Notes under the pieces: model-generated
What the model saw: only the letters and a program-made list of their open reading frames with translations
Database searches by the model: none
Told to the model about the DNA's origin: nothing
From: Petaurus breviceps papuanus
Taxonomy: Eukaryota; Chordata; Mammalia; Diprotodontia; Petauridae
Direction of reading: 5' to 3'
Assembly (NCBI GenBank): GCA_028583685.1
Contig: JAMXIF010000058.1
Span: 14,094,485 to 14,158,484, forward strand
Length of the DNA: 64,000 bases
Shown: positions 50,090 through 61,895 of the stretch, one piece after another
Position numbering within the stretch: the first letter of the stretch is position 1
Layout: the number at the start of each line of letters is the position of its first letter
Program-made: the position numbers and the translations under genes

Positions 50090-50460
50090 AGATGGAAAGC
50101 AAAGAACTAGAATCTAGGAAATGGCTGAACAAAGAAATTGTCACACATGAACATAATGGAAAATTATTGTGCCTAAAAAACCCTAAAGACAAAACTGAAA
50201 GAAGACTGGAGAAATCATGGGCAGTTAGTTTGCAGTGAACATAAAGTGAGTAAAAGCAGGAGAATTGATACCAGGGCAGCAGTATTGTAAAGAAAAACAA
50301 CTCTGAAAGGCTTAAAAGCTCTACTGAATGTAGTAACCAAACATGTCGCCAGAGGACCAACGATGAAGCCTATTTATCCACCTCCTGACGGTGATGGACA
50401 CAAGGTGCTAGAAATATTTTCGGATGTGAATTTGTTTTGCTTTGGCAGCTTTTCATTGGA
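50090..50460 (+). mobile_element. L1-type LINE 3' end, second variety
   Basis: It has gggcagcagtattgtaaaga, aaaacaactctgaaaggctt, cagaggaccaacgatgaagc and cctcctgacggtgatggaca. This differs from the 3' end at 43190 and resembles the relic at 59310, so two LINE 3' varieties occur here. Confidence 0.55.
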
Positions 50461-53039
50461 AAAGAGTAGCAGGTAAAAAGGGGAGGTTAGCAATACAGAT
50501 GCCACCAAAAAGAGGGCCATCCAAACACTTTAAAATGCACAGAAGGGAACAGAACGGAGTACAGAGAAGCAGGACAGTTTTCAAACAGGACAGGCAGACA
50601 GAAGTCTTTTTTAAAAGCCCCAATTAGGGTCTGGGAATAAGCACATAAATCCACATACAATGGTACAGGGGTCTCAAGAGCCCTGGTCCCAATTTAGCCA
50701 CCAACAATTCAATGCTCTGGAACCTCAGTGTTCTCATATGTAAAAGGAGGGGATTGGAACAGGGTCCTTCCTGTGTGATTCCATGCAAAACTATTCCTAC
50801 TTTTCTTTTTTAATGCAGTGCACATCCACTTGCCCTAATGGCTCAATCTGTTCAGACCAGTCCCCAAATCAGAACACCCTCAGAGGGGGTTGGCAGGAAG
50901 ATAAGTGGAAAACACCCTGAGCTTCTCAGTTGAAGCCACAAGATAAATACCTTGGATTATTCATTATTGTGATTTGGTGAGTGAAGGGCAAGGAGGGCAA
51001 GGTCAGGTACCAAACCATGCACCATGAGCCCATGACTCAGAATGAGCCAGGTTTGCTTCTAGTCTGTCTCCTTCTTGGCCCAGGCTGGGGAGGAGGGGAG
51101 AGAAGAGGGGCCAGTTCCAAGGGCCACCCCTCCCAAGGGGCTCAATGTACCTGCTGAGTGATTCCTCTCTTGCTAGGGGAGGTGTCAATTCTAATTTCTT
51201 AAGGGTCACTCAAACTCTGACACTCTGCCTGCTGGGTCTTGTCTTTAGCTGGAAAGAGCATATTAACCTCCTTAAAACAATACCCCTCCTGGTGCCTCCT
51301 AATCCCCTTTCTTGCTCCAGACCATGTGAATCCAGATATGCAACTGATCTGTCTTTCTGGGCAGCATGCCGAAGAGCAGCCAGCCCGGCCAGCATGCAGT
51401 GAAGGGCTACGGGGATGTGATGTGATGGGAGTGTGAGTGGGCAGGGGGTGGGGGTGGGGAGGCAAGGAGTCTCTTCTCTTGCCAACTCTTTCATGCAGAT
51501 CTCTGAAGAATGTTCCTATGCAATTTTAGAACAGTGAGCCAGAATCCTCAAAAAATAGGCAGAACTGTCCAGTTCCCTAACCCCTGTCCCAACCCCACAT
51601 AGGTTTTTAATAATAGCTAAACATTTAAAATATACTTTACATTTTATAATCTCATTGAATAAACAGCCACAACTAGCTGGGGGACTTGAGGGCTCAGGAT
51701 ATCAGAAAAGACCATAAAATGGATTTCTGCTATCAACTCTTCTCGATAACTAGCAGTGTGAACTGACCTCTCTGTGCCTCAGTTTCCTAATCTGTTCATG
51801 ATCTACACTAATACCTTTCTTAAGGCATTAAGAGATGTTCTTGGAAATGTTTAGAGATGTACTCCAAGGATAAAATGAGATATGAAACAGTTGAGAGGGA
51901 AGAAAGAAGGGAGAAGAGGTGGTGAAAAACAGACTTGTACAAGGAATTTCTTCTTGAGGTAGAGAGAGACCTAAGTCTGTGCACAAGGGGGTAGATTCAT
52001 GTGGAATCATACTCCTTTCTTGATGGATCCCAAAGAACATAAAGTTCTTTCCCTTTGGTATGTGAAATCAAAATTGTGAGAGTGCCGTATTCCTTAATTC
52101 CCAGTGATAGACAACCATCACCAGGGGAAAAATCAATGGTCAAGAATAAGACACTGTGCACTTTGTGAGCTAGCTGGGCAGTGGCCATGGTACCATGTCA
52201 CTCAGCTGTAGGGGAAAATGTATTGAGGCTATGTGTGATCAGAAAAAACGGACCAGGCAGTCAGAGTTCAGGTATTCAGGTACTCAGAATAGGGTATGCA
52301 ACCAGTACACGGGGAAAGGACATTGGACACACCCTTTTTGGAGGATTTACAGGCAAGCAAGGAGTCATAGGGTTTGAGAAAGTAAGGGGAGGCAGGGAAG
52401 ACGCCTGAATGAGCCCTGGTGGAGGAAGTCACCCATGGCAATGAAATCATGGATTACTCAGTGTGAAAGTATCCAAGCACATTCACTCCTCCCATACCTA
52501 AAGTACACATACTTTCGGTATCCAACAAACAGCCCCCATAGGAATCAAATTTGAAAACAACCTTGTTCGAAGTTTCATCTGAAGAGTCAGGTTTCTATCC
52601 ACTCACCAATCCCAAATCCCCAAACTACCCCAACCCACACACAAACCCCAAGGCTGTGTAAACAACAACCTGCCAGTTGTGGCAGTGTCTCTGTTGCTGG
52701 TGCTAAAGACCTCAGTGGCCAGGCTCCATTCCTTGCCTTACTCAAACAGCTGCCCAAGGCCAAAGGGAAGTCCCCAATAGACTGCTGCCAGTCCAAGGAT
52801 AATAACTTCTGAAAAGTACTCGTGGGACAGCGAGAAAGTTTTGGCCTTTGAGGTCCCCAGTGACTGACCTTCTTCCGTTCAGTGGACACTAATGACCAAA
52901 ACAGTGAAGCACAGCTTTCCAAGTTTCCAATCTTTTTTAGCTTTGTTTTGGAGGGAATTCTCCCCCATCCAGGAATTTCCTGCAGGTTCAAGGACAATCC
53001 TTTACAGAATCTGAGTTGTTAGGGTCCAAAATTAATGAT

Positions 53040-53225
53040 GGAATCAGATTTAGAGTTGGAAGAAGTCTCAGAAACCATCCAGACCCCTCTCATTCTATAA
53101 ATGAGGAAATTAAGACCTGGAGGGAGGGGTCACACAGCAAAATGTGAAGGAGCAGAGGGGAACCAGACAGGTCCTGGATCTAACTTCTGGGACTCCTTCC
53201 ACAGTATCATTCTGCTACAGAATCT
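53040..53225 (-). repeat. MIR-like SINE relic
   Basis: It has gatttagagttggaagaagt, cattctataaatgaggaaat and gggaggggtcacacagcaaa, in reverse MIR order. Confidence 0.6.
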
Positions 53226-53912
53226 GATGCCTGGTGGCTTTTGTTCAGGGTAATCTTTGAATTCTCCCACATTTAACAAGCTCTGAAGCTTGTCCTACAG
53301 AACCTGCCCAGTGTATGTGTGGCAATAAGATTCAAGCTCAGACTGAAGCTTCTGAGCAATTATTATTTTCATAGTCCCTCTCTCATCTGAAAGGTTTTCT
53401 CCAACGAATTACTATCCTTTAATCTTCCAGCATCATCTCCCCTCCAGGAAGTCCATCTGATAGAGAAGAGGGGCAAAAGGATCTGTCTCCTCAAATCAAC
53501 ACAAGAACAGCCCATCATGTATCATGTACCTAATAACATAGCTTTTCAATAAATCACTGACCTGAGACCTAAACCTTTACTTTTGCAGAATGCTCTCTGC
53601 AGGGTGCCTTGGTAGCATTGTCCCACTCCTAGGTAGCTGGGGACTCTACCCACTGGTCCTTTGCTGGGCCCTCCCAAAGACTCTAGGGGAGGAGGAGATA
53701 CCCAGTGAACCATCTAAAATGATTTCTTTGACTTCTAAATGAAGGATTTCTAGTCCCTGCTGAAGCTACTTCTCCTGGAGGCCTTCAGAAAGACCTGGTT
53801 CTCTAGGACTGCTGACCAAAGAAGAAACAGGCAGCCATGGCCTGGTTTGGCCACTGACCTGCTGTGTGACAATGAAAAAGTCCCATCTCTTCTCTGGGAG
53901 TTGACCTAGATT

Positions 53913-54087
53913 AGGGGTTCTATAACCTTGGGGCTAACTAGGGTCTATACACTTTTAAAAAAATGTTGATAATTGTATTTTATGCTAACTGGCTTTCTTT
54001 GTAAGCATATATATTTCATGCATTGAAAACATTCTGAAAAGAGGTTCATAGTTTTCAGAATGTCACAGGGGTGCATGTCACAAAAAC
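53913..54087 (-). mobile_element. hAT-like non-autonomous element (copy 4)
   Basis: It has aggggttctataaccttggg, ttgataattgtattttatgc, ctttctttgtaagcatatat and tcacaggggtgcatgtcaca. It is diverged and matches the reverse of copy 1. Confidence 0.55.
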
Positions 54088-54158
54088 TCCTTGTCTCTCC
54101 CATCTTTCTCCTTGATCCTTATTGCCACTCCCCTCTTCTCTCCTGATGCTCCCTTCTT

Positions 54159-54330
54159 CTTCTTCTTTTTTTTTTTTTAAAGCAATCAGGGTTAAGTAAC
54201 TTGCTCAAGGTTACATGGGCCAGTTATTTCTGGGTGTGGTGCTGAGTGTCTGACCCCGGGATTCGATCTCCAGGTCATCCCAACACTGGAGCCAGTGCTC
54301 TTACTCGCTGAGCCACCTGGCCGCCCCTGC
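54159..54330 (-). repeat. Young tRNA-derived SINE, copy D
   Basis: It is the reverse complement of the copy at 22479: a T-run (A-tail), ggttaagtaacttgctcaag, gccagttatttctgggtgtg, gggattcgatctccagg (B box) and gagccacctggccgcccc. Flanks tgctcccttctt lie at 54147-54158 and 54331-54342. Confidence 0.9.
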
Positions 54331-55854
54331 TGCTCCCTTCTTTCTGCCTTCTCTCTCCCTTACTGTAATTTGGCCCTCCTCTCTTCTCTTCTTTTATCAT
54401 CCCTTGTTCTGTCCTCTTCTTTCTTTCTCTTCACTGGTTTTGGAAAAGAGAAGCAACAAGGTCTTTAAGGCTTTGCTTAGCCCACAGTGCCTTGGTGCTT
54501 AGCAAGGTACCCAGCACTTAGCAGGCACTAAATTAATGCTTATTGACTATTGCCTAACAAATGGTCAGTGGTGGTTTGTGAGGGCTGTGTGACTAGCTTT
54601 TGCCCAAAACACAGCACTCCTTAAATCCATTTTCAAGAGCATGCCCTGATGGAACAGAAATGGGAGCCAGCAGTCTTCACCCCTGAAGTTGGGGCTCACT
54701 CCTTTGGCCCCAAAGGGAACTGGATTAACAATTTCTCCTGAAATAGACAGCAAATTAAGGGTTCATGAGGTCCTTTGAAGACCTGTAGGTCTTCTGTAAA
54801 GAGGCAACTGTAAAGAAATCATACAGGTAAATAAATATTTAACAACTGAAAATTTCTCCCATGTTTCCCCCTCCCCCATGGGAGGTAGGGGGTGGAGAAT
54901 TCCACTGAGAGTTAAAGGCAGGGCTCCTTTTAAACAAAGCCAAGCCGAGTGCTGTTCGTGAGACTTCGGAGCCAACTAAGGAAGCCAGAGTTTCCTATGG
55001 GAGCCGCCCAGGGAAGTGAGTTGAGGCTTAGGTCCCAGCAAGAATCCTGTGTTGGAGCCAGGTGTCCTGAGAGCAGGCAGCCTGTAGATCCTCCAGAAGC
55101 TGCCAAGGCAAAGCCAGCTGCTTATGACATCATGGAGGAATGAGAGGAACGAACACCACATATAGAATGATATGGTTCTTACATAAGCCTTCCGCTCAGA
55201 GGAAACGGGGTTCAAAAGGAAATACTCCTCTCTGTGAAGCCCTGCAGGTCACAAAGGATGGGCCAGTCAGTCTACTGCCTGCTAATAACCCCATCACTGC
55301 TAACTAGCCAAAAGAGGACAATTTAGGCAATAAAGACTCAGGCTCTTAAAGGCATAAGAAAGACACACTCCTCTTTTCATTCTCCCCCATCTTCTGACCC
55401 TTCCTTTCTCTTCATTCTCTTTTCTTCCTTATCTCTTTCCTTCTTCCTTTTTTCATTGCCCTGGCTGTCCTACACCTGGCAGGTTCTGAATCTCCAGTGA
55501 TGTCTAGACCAACTCTGTCTGGCTACTCCCCTACTCAAGGCACTGGGAAGGAAATGACCAATGCATCAATGCTCTTTGAAGTGGAGGAAACATTTGAAGT
55601 GGCAGGAAAATAAGTAAGTCACTGTCCCATCTGCAAAATGGAAGCAGACCACAGAATGTTCAAACAAGTGCTCTCTCCCACCCCAACACACACATTTTAG
55701 AAATGGAGAAAATGAGGCCCAGGCCCAAGGAAATTAAGTAATTTACCTGAGAATACATACCTAGTAGATAAGAGGGGGATAAGAAATAGCCTACATTCCC
55801 TCTCCCCTACCTGCTCTCCCACCCCTACATTGGTAGTATAGACAATAGGTTAGA

Positions 55855-55955
55855 ACCAAATTCCAAATGCACCCCAGTGATCTTGGACCAATCACTTAAC
55901 CTCTTTGGGACTCAGTTTCCTCATCTGTAAAATGAGGGAGCTGAAGGAAGGGGTG
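55855..55955 (+). repeat. MIR-type SINE fragment
   Basis: It has gatcttggaccaatcactta, cctctttgggactcagtttc and ctcatctgtaaaatgaggga. Confidence 0.65.
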
Positions 55956-56359
55956 GGAAGAGAGAATTTAGAACTCAAAATTTTAAAAGAATGCTAAAAG
56001 AAATAATAAAAGTTTTTTTTTTTTAAATGAGAGGAGGTTGGACTAAGTAATCATCATTTAACTGTCATTAATTAAGGAAAGTATAAATTGAGGTAGGTCA
56101 ACTGACTCCAAGGTCAGTGGCATTTTCCATATTCCTTACTAACTTGAAGTGACCATGACAGCACAAAAAGCTGCCAAGAAGGACACACTCTTAGGACAAT
56201 TATCTTGAAGATCCAGAAGATTCATAGGGGAACCTGAAAGGAAAATAAAGATGACAAGAACAGCTGATCAAAGAGAAGAAACTGTGGACTAGAACAATGG
56301 CTTGCAGATGGACTGAGGGAGTACCATTTCTAATTTAAACTGACCTGAAGATCCCCCTA

Positions 56360-56690
56360 ATAGGCTTTTATCTCAGGGAGATCACTGAGGAAAGAAAGAA
56401 AGACCCCCACACACCAAAATATTTATAGCAGCACTTTTTTGGGGGGATATCAAAGAACTGGAAACAAAGTAGGTACCCACTGATTGGGGAATGGTTAAAT
56501 AAATTTAGTCCGGGAATGTAGTGAATTATTATTGTGCTTTTTAACAAAAGGTGAATGAATGACATAGGAAAAATGTGTATTAATTGATGCACAATGCACA
56601 GTAATACAATGAGTGTGACAATCAGAAGAAAAAACTCAAAACAACAGAATGTAAAGGCTGAATAGTCAGAAAGTATAAGTGTGGTCCCAA
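56360..56690 (+). mobile_element. L1 LINE ORF2/3' fragment
   Basis: It has aatatttatagcagcacttt, aagaactggaaacaaagtag and attggggaatggttaaataa, then a decayed stretch ending in gtacacagtaat-like text. The order is that of the marsupial L1 3' region. Confidence 0.65.
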
Positions 56691-56884
56691 AAGAAGAGAT
56701 ATGAAAAGCCACCTCCCTACTTCTACTTCATAGAGGCAAGAAGTCCATGGGTTTGGAACTGCCTATATTTAGATTTTTTTTTTTTTGAATGTCATTTGGG
56801 TCTGTTATTCACAGATCATATAATTAGAGTTAAAAAGGTTCTGTCAGCCAGACAAAACCTCTTTTCCCATATGCCAGGTTCATG

Positions 56885-57645
56885 ACCCCAGCATTATCTT
56901 CCCTAATTCTCTCCCACCTCACATATCCACTTGAAGATGCTACAGCTTGGTGTTTCTACCCCCACCATCTTATATAGCCAATCCTCTTCTCTTGTCTCAC
57001 ACAGCTGTTCAGGCCCTTATTATCTCTTCCCAAGATTATTTTAAAGACCCTCTGGATAGGTCTCCCTGACTCAAGTCTCTAACCATTTCAGTCAATCCTC
57101 CACAATAGTGATAAAGCCATTTTCCTTAAATAATCCGACCATGGTCAATCCCCTACCATAAATCCCAGTGCATCCCTACTGGCTCTAGAACAAAATTTAA
57201 ACTTCTCCATTTTTCTTTTAAAGCTTTTCGCAACTTGGCTTCAATTTAACTTTCCAGCCTCATTGAACTTTATTTCCTGTTAAAAAAAAAAAAAAGGATA
57301 GAGACCCAGTGCCCGTTCCTTATTCCCCACAGAGGCCTGGCCATCGCCCATCCCTGCAAAGCATCCCCTCCCTCAATTCTGCCTCAGATTAAGAAGCCTT
57401 TGAGACCTTTCCTGGCAGTCTCAATTGTTAGTGCTCTCTCATTTAATCTACCTTTTATTTAATTACTTTATATTTATTTGAATTTATTCTCTTTACATTT
57501 ATTCTGTATATACTTAGGTTCTTTTTTTCTCTTCCCATTACCACTTAAACTCCTTGTTAGCAGGGAATTGTTTCACTGATTAAATGCCCATTTCCAGTAT
57601 CTAGAACAGTGCTTGAGGTATAGATGTTTAATGAATGTGTGGTGA
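56885..57645 (+). repeat. L2 LINE, longest fragment in the window
   Basis: It has aggtctccctgactcaagtc, tccctactggctctagaaca, cttttcgcaacttggcttca, aactccttgttagcagggaa and ctagaacagtgcttgaggta. This gives about 760 bp of the mammal-wide L2 3' end in order, with an A-run insertion near 57282. Confidence 0.65.
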
Positions 57646-57769
57646 ATTATTGAACCATATTACTTTACAAATTAAGAAACTGAGACCCAGAGAGGTCTAC
57701 TGATCTTCCCAAGGCAAGAGAGGTATTAAAGAACAGAGCTAGAATTTGAACCCAGGTCCAAAAGGCAAG

Positions 57770-58012
57770 GGGCAGCTAGGTAGCTAGCACTGGGCCTGGA
57801 GTCAGGAAGACCGAGTTCAAATCTGGCCTCAGACACTTACTAGCTATGTCTGACCATGGACAAGTCATTCGATCTGTTCCCCTTAATCCAGTGGAGAAGG
57901 AAAAAACACAATATTCCAGTATCTTTGCCAAAATAACCCCATGACAGCACAGGGGTGTTACAGTTTATAGGGTCACAAGGAGTCAGACACAACTGAGCAA
58001 AGGCAAAAACAA
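57770..58012 (+). repeat. SINE1/MAR-type long SINE
   Basis: It has ggggcagctaggtagctagc, gagttcaaatctggcctcag, ccagtatctttgccaaaata, gggtcacaaggagtcagaca and caactgagcaaagg. It is full length, moderately diverged, and directly follows an older reverse MIR relic (57655-57760). Confidence 0.88.
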
Positions 58013-58149
58013 CCAAGAAGCAAATTGTGGATGGAGTAAAAAGAGACTAATAGGGAAAATAATGTTTTCTGTCCTCACTGTGGTAGAACTTTTTAAGGTC
58101 TAAGGGCAAGGTAACCCCCCAAAGTTTGGATAGGGCCACTGAAGAGGTG

Positions 58150-58565
58150 TTACAAATGAACAATTTGGCTGATTTTTTAAAAGTATTCATTGGCCAGGAG
58201 AACACTGTATAAAGTAACAGCAATACCGTACAATGATCAACTCTGAATAACTTGGCTATTCTGATCAATACAATGACCCAAGACAATTTCAAAGGACTTA
58301 TAAAAAAATGTCATCTCCACCTTGAGAGAAAGAAGTGATGACGTCTGAGTGAATATTGAAGCATGTTTTTCTACTTTGTTTTTCTTGTTTTTTTGCAATA
58401 TGGCTAATTGGAAATGATTTGCATGATTTCACATGTATAACTGCTATCACGTTTCTTGCCTCCTCAATCAGTGGGGGAGGGGTAGGAAGGAGAGAATTTT
58501 AAAATTCAAAAAATTTTTCTAAATGTTAAAAATAAAAAACAAATTTATTAAAAAAAAAACACAAG
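58150..58565 (+). mobile_element. Marsupial L1 LINE, 3' end
   Basis: It has gtacaatgatcaactctgaa, caatacaatgacccaagaca and cacatgtataactgctatca, and ends in an A-rich tail. It shares the 3' plan of the copy at 43190. Confidence 0.75.
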
Positions 58566-59309
58566 AATTCACTAGAGCCAACTTTTCTTCTGCAAAGCAA
58601 TCCAAACCCACAGACTGAGGCTGAGAGGCCATGTAATGTCTCAGGTAACCATCAGCTTTATCTCTCTACCTCTCTGAACCTCAGTTTTTCCTCTCTACAA
58701 TGGGACAAATTAAAAAAAAATCAAGTACTAGCTACTTCACAGAGTAGTTGTGGGGGGAAAAGAAGTACTTGGCAAACCTTCCAGCATAGCAACATGAATT
58801 TCCTTTTCTTTCTCTATCCTGCTCTGGCATTCTGTGCTTTGCTTTGCCTGTGGTGTCAGACTGTGACATCACTGCCTCGACAGAAACAAAAACTTGATTC
58901 TGATGCCAGGCCTGGGACTTTCCCCGAGGTGCAGAGTTGGAATCTCAGAGCAACAGGGAATAGGACAGGAAACAAGGAAGAAGCAAAACTAGAAATCACT
59001 GCCCACCCGAGCAGAAGGATGAAAGGTCAGCACTGTGTTGTTACAAACCTCTTTCAATAAAGTACTGGCAGCTCACTGAAAAATCAGCCAGCCTTACAGT
59101 AAAAGCATGGGGGTGCCTCACTCAGACGGACAGAGTTCTGGGCAGGGGCTTCAGGGAAATGAATGGTTGTGCTCAAGGGAGTGTAAAGTGAGGGCCCATC
59201 AACAGGAAAGTTAAGTGGCTGAAGAGATTGATAAAGGAAACGTGCAATCAATGGGGTTTAAGAAATAATGAATATTTTAAAAGAGAAAGAAATAATGAAT
59301 TTTAAGAGT

Positions 59310-59580
59310 TCATGTCAAGTTGGACAGACATACATGAAATGATAAAGAAGAAAACAAGCAAAACAAGGAAAACAGTTTTAATAATGGCCATGACGCTGTA
59401 AAGGAAAACACTTTTGAAAGATGTCAGAATTCTAATGAATGAAGTGATCAGTTTTGACTTGAAGCATGCCTCCCTCCTTTTGGCAGAGGGATAGGTGGGC
59501 CACAGGTATAAAGCAAGGGATACACCACCAGACATGGGCAGCCTGTATTTTTCTTAATTTTACTTCATTTTGGGAGAGTA
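59310..59580 (+). mobile_element. L1-type LINE 3' relic, second variety
   Basis: It has acaaggaaaacagttttaat, tgaatgaagtgatcagtttt and gaagcatgcctccctccttt. It resembles the copy at 50090 and is strongly diverged. Confidence 0.45.
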
Positions 59581-60629
59581 GGCAGGGTTTTGTGTGGGAA
59601 AAGTACTGAAAAGACAATGAGGGAAGTTAAATTTTTAAAATAATATTTAATTTTTTAAATAATGAAACTTAATTAAAAATAATATGTGTGATCTTATATT
59701 TTTTATAGTTCTAAGGCAGTTATGTGGCCATAAAGATGTGTGCTTTACAAAAAAACAAAAAACGCCTCTAACCTTTCTCATTTTTGGAAGGACTTCCCAT
59801 CTAATCCTACTACATTTTTGTGAACTTTAGTATTTCTCTTGGGTCCTGGACATGGTGATCACTGAAGACATGTCTAAAGAGGCCCCAGTGTAGGACAAAA
59901 ATAACTTTATTTTGAAAGATATAGTATGTATGGAGAGCCCACCTCTATTGAATCCTCTTACGATGAAGTGAATCGTGCATGATTACTTTAAAGAACTCTA
60001 ACTAAAAAGTGAATGGCGTGTGGATATCATTTTACCATGAGTAAACTGAGGTCATCCCAAGCTTCTCCTACTCAGCTAGACTCATGCAATGTAGCAAGCC
60101 CACCCCACCCCAGATTGCTACAGTGTTTCATCTCTGCCAAATCCATAACTTCTTCCGATGGAAAAAAAAAGTTCCTCCTCTGAAATATATATTGAATGCT
60201 GTTGCCATCAACCTTTAGACCAAAAGTTACCCAGCATAATGTAAAAGAAATTTTTTAACGCTAATTTCATGACTGACAAGATAGTGATGACACTGAAAAG
60301 AAGCAGGGGACAAGGGCTGGGGTCCGAGATGGTGACACCAAAGAAACTGTTCAAAGTAATGTCAGACAGGACTGAAGTTGTGAGAAGAGACCTAGGAATG
60401 TTTCATGAGCTCAGGAGGTGGGAGGCAGCAGTATTTCTCTAGGGAGAGAATCTAGAGAACATGCACCTAGAAAGACAGAATGGAGACCTTGAAAACAAAA
60501 TGTTATAGCAGACACCCCCTCAACCACCACCCCAAGGAAAGATGTTCCCCACATTGAGCCAGTTCATCTTGAAAAATGAATTGCACAGGAGATCTGACCA
60601 ATAGGTCACTTTGCTAGTCACAAATTAGG

Positions 60630-61140
60630 GGCTTCCTAGTACTTACAGGATAATATTCCGTCTCCTACCCCCCTCCACAATCTGGCTTTAACTGATCTTT
60701 TCTGACCTTTTTCATACTTTTAAATTCTATTTCCTATTTAATAATTCTATATTCCAGCCAAACTGGGACAAAAAAGTTCCCTTATCTTGTGTCCTTTTCT
60801 GCCTCCCTGCACAAAAACCTAGAAAAAACTCACTCATCTTGTAATGTAAATAATTGTTTACAGATTGTCTCTTATTCATTCTTTTGATAAAAATTCAATA
60901 AATTAAGCACCTACTACCCCCAGACACTTGTGATAAGTGCTGAGGAGACAAAAGACAGTCCCTGCCCTCAAGGCCCTGACAATCCAAACTGGAATGTAAA
61001 TTCCTTCAGAGCAAAGAATTTTTATGCCCTTCTTTGTAGGGCATACATAGAATTTTTATGCCTTTCTTTGGGCTTAGCACCAAAACCAGCTAGGCAGCTT
61101 AATAGTAAATACTTGCTTCATCTTCTGCTATCTAAATTCT
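60630..61140 (+). repeat. L2-like LINE fragments
   Basis: It has tccacaatctggctttaact, ttccagccaaactgggacaa, ttaagcacctactaccccca and cagtccctgccctcaaggcc. These are L2-related blocks. A 22-bp direct repeat (agaatttttatgcc...) occurs at about 61015-61070. Confidence 0.45.
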
Positions 61141-61694
61141 ATTTCCATCAAACTACCAAAGGATAACTTTACGGAGTAGGGAAAAAAAAAATTCATCCAA
61201 ATGAACAAAAGGTCAAGAGTCTCAAGGGAAATGATGAAAAAAACAAGTGGGAGAGAAAGGGAGATACTGAAAAGCTGTAATCATCAAAACCATTTAGTGC
61301 TGGTTAAAAAAATAGAGGTGACTCAATGGAAGTGATTAGGTCCACAAAATGCCTGTGCAATTACTGTCCCATTTCTTTCTATACACCCTCCATAGGCTAA
61401 TCCTCTGGTGCCTTTACCATCTCAGTGGTACCAATATAGAACGTTGGCTCTTAGTCTGCTGTTCTCTCTTTTGATGTATGACCCATCTATCTCTTTGTCT
61501 GGTCATGAATTCTTGGTGATGTTGGGGTTTTTTTTGGTTTGTTTTTTTTTTGCCATTTCTCTAAGGCCAATTTTTAATTGGAGATGCAGTACAGTCTATT
61601 AGACACAATCATACACCCTTCTATTGTTCTATGGCTTACTTATAATTCTTCTCCCTTCTGAGAGAATGATGCCTAATGATTCATATCCATAGCC

Positions 61695-61895
61695 TGACTG
61701 GGAAAATGTGGCTTGGTACAATGGGAAGAGTGCTGCATTAGGAGCCAGAGAACCTGAGCTCACAGCCTGGCTTTGCCATATGCTACCTGGACAACCTTGG
61801 GCAAGTCACTGGACCTAGTGGGGATTGTTTTCTCAAACATAAAGTGAGGGGAAACAACCCTTACAGTTTTGAAATCGCTGGTATTATGATTATAT
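61695..61895 (+). repeat. MIR-type SINE
   Basis: It has gggaagagtgctgcattagg, agccagagaacctgagctca and ccttgggcaagtcactggac, then an old 3' part. Confidence 0.7.

Noticed and set aside
52587-52997. 136-aa minus-strand open frame
   Set aside because: It has no family resemblance and no supporting splice sites, and the GTGT-rich text at its end is low complexity.
54949-55143. Possible PODXL first exon or signal peptide in the GC-richer patch
   Set aside because: The strand is wrong for PODXL and the peptide has no hydrophobic signal sequence. The minus-strand frame there also lacks a signal peptide and a usable phase-1 donor.
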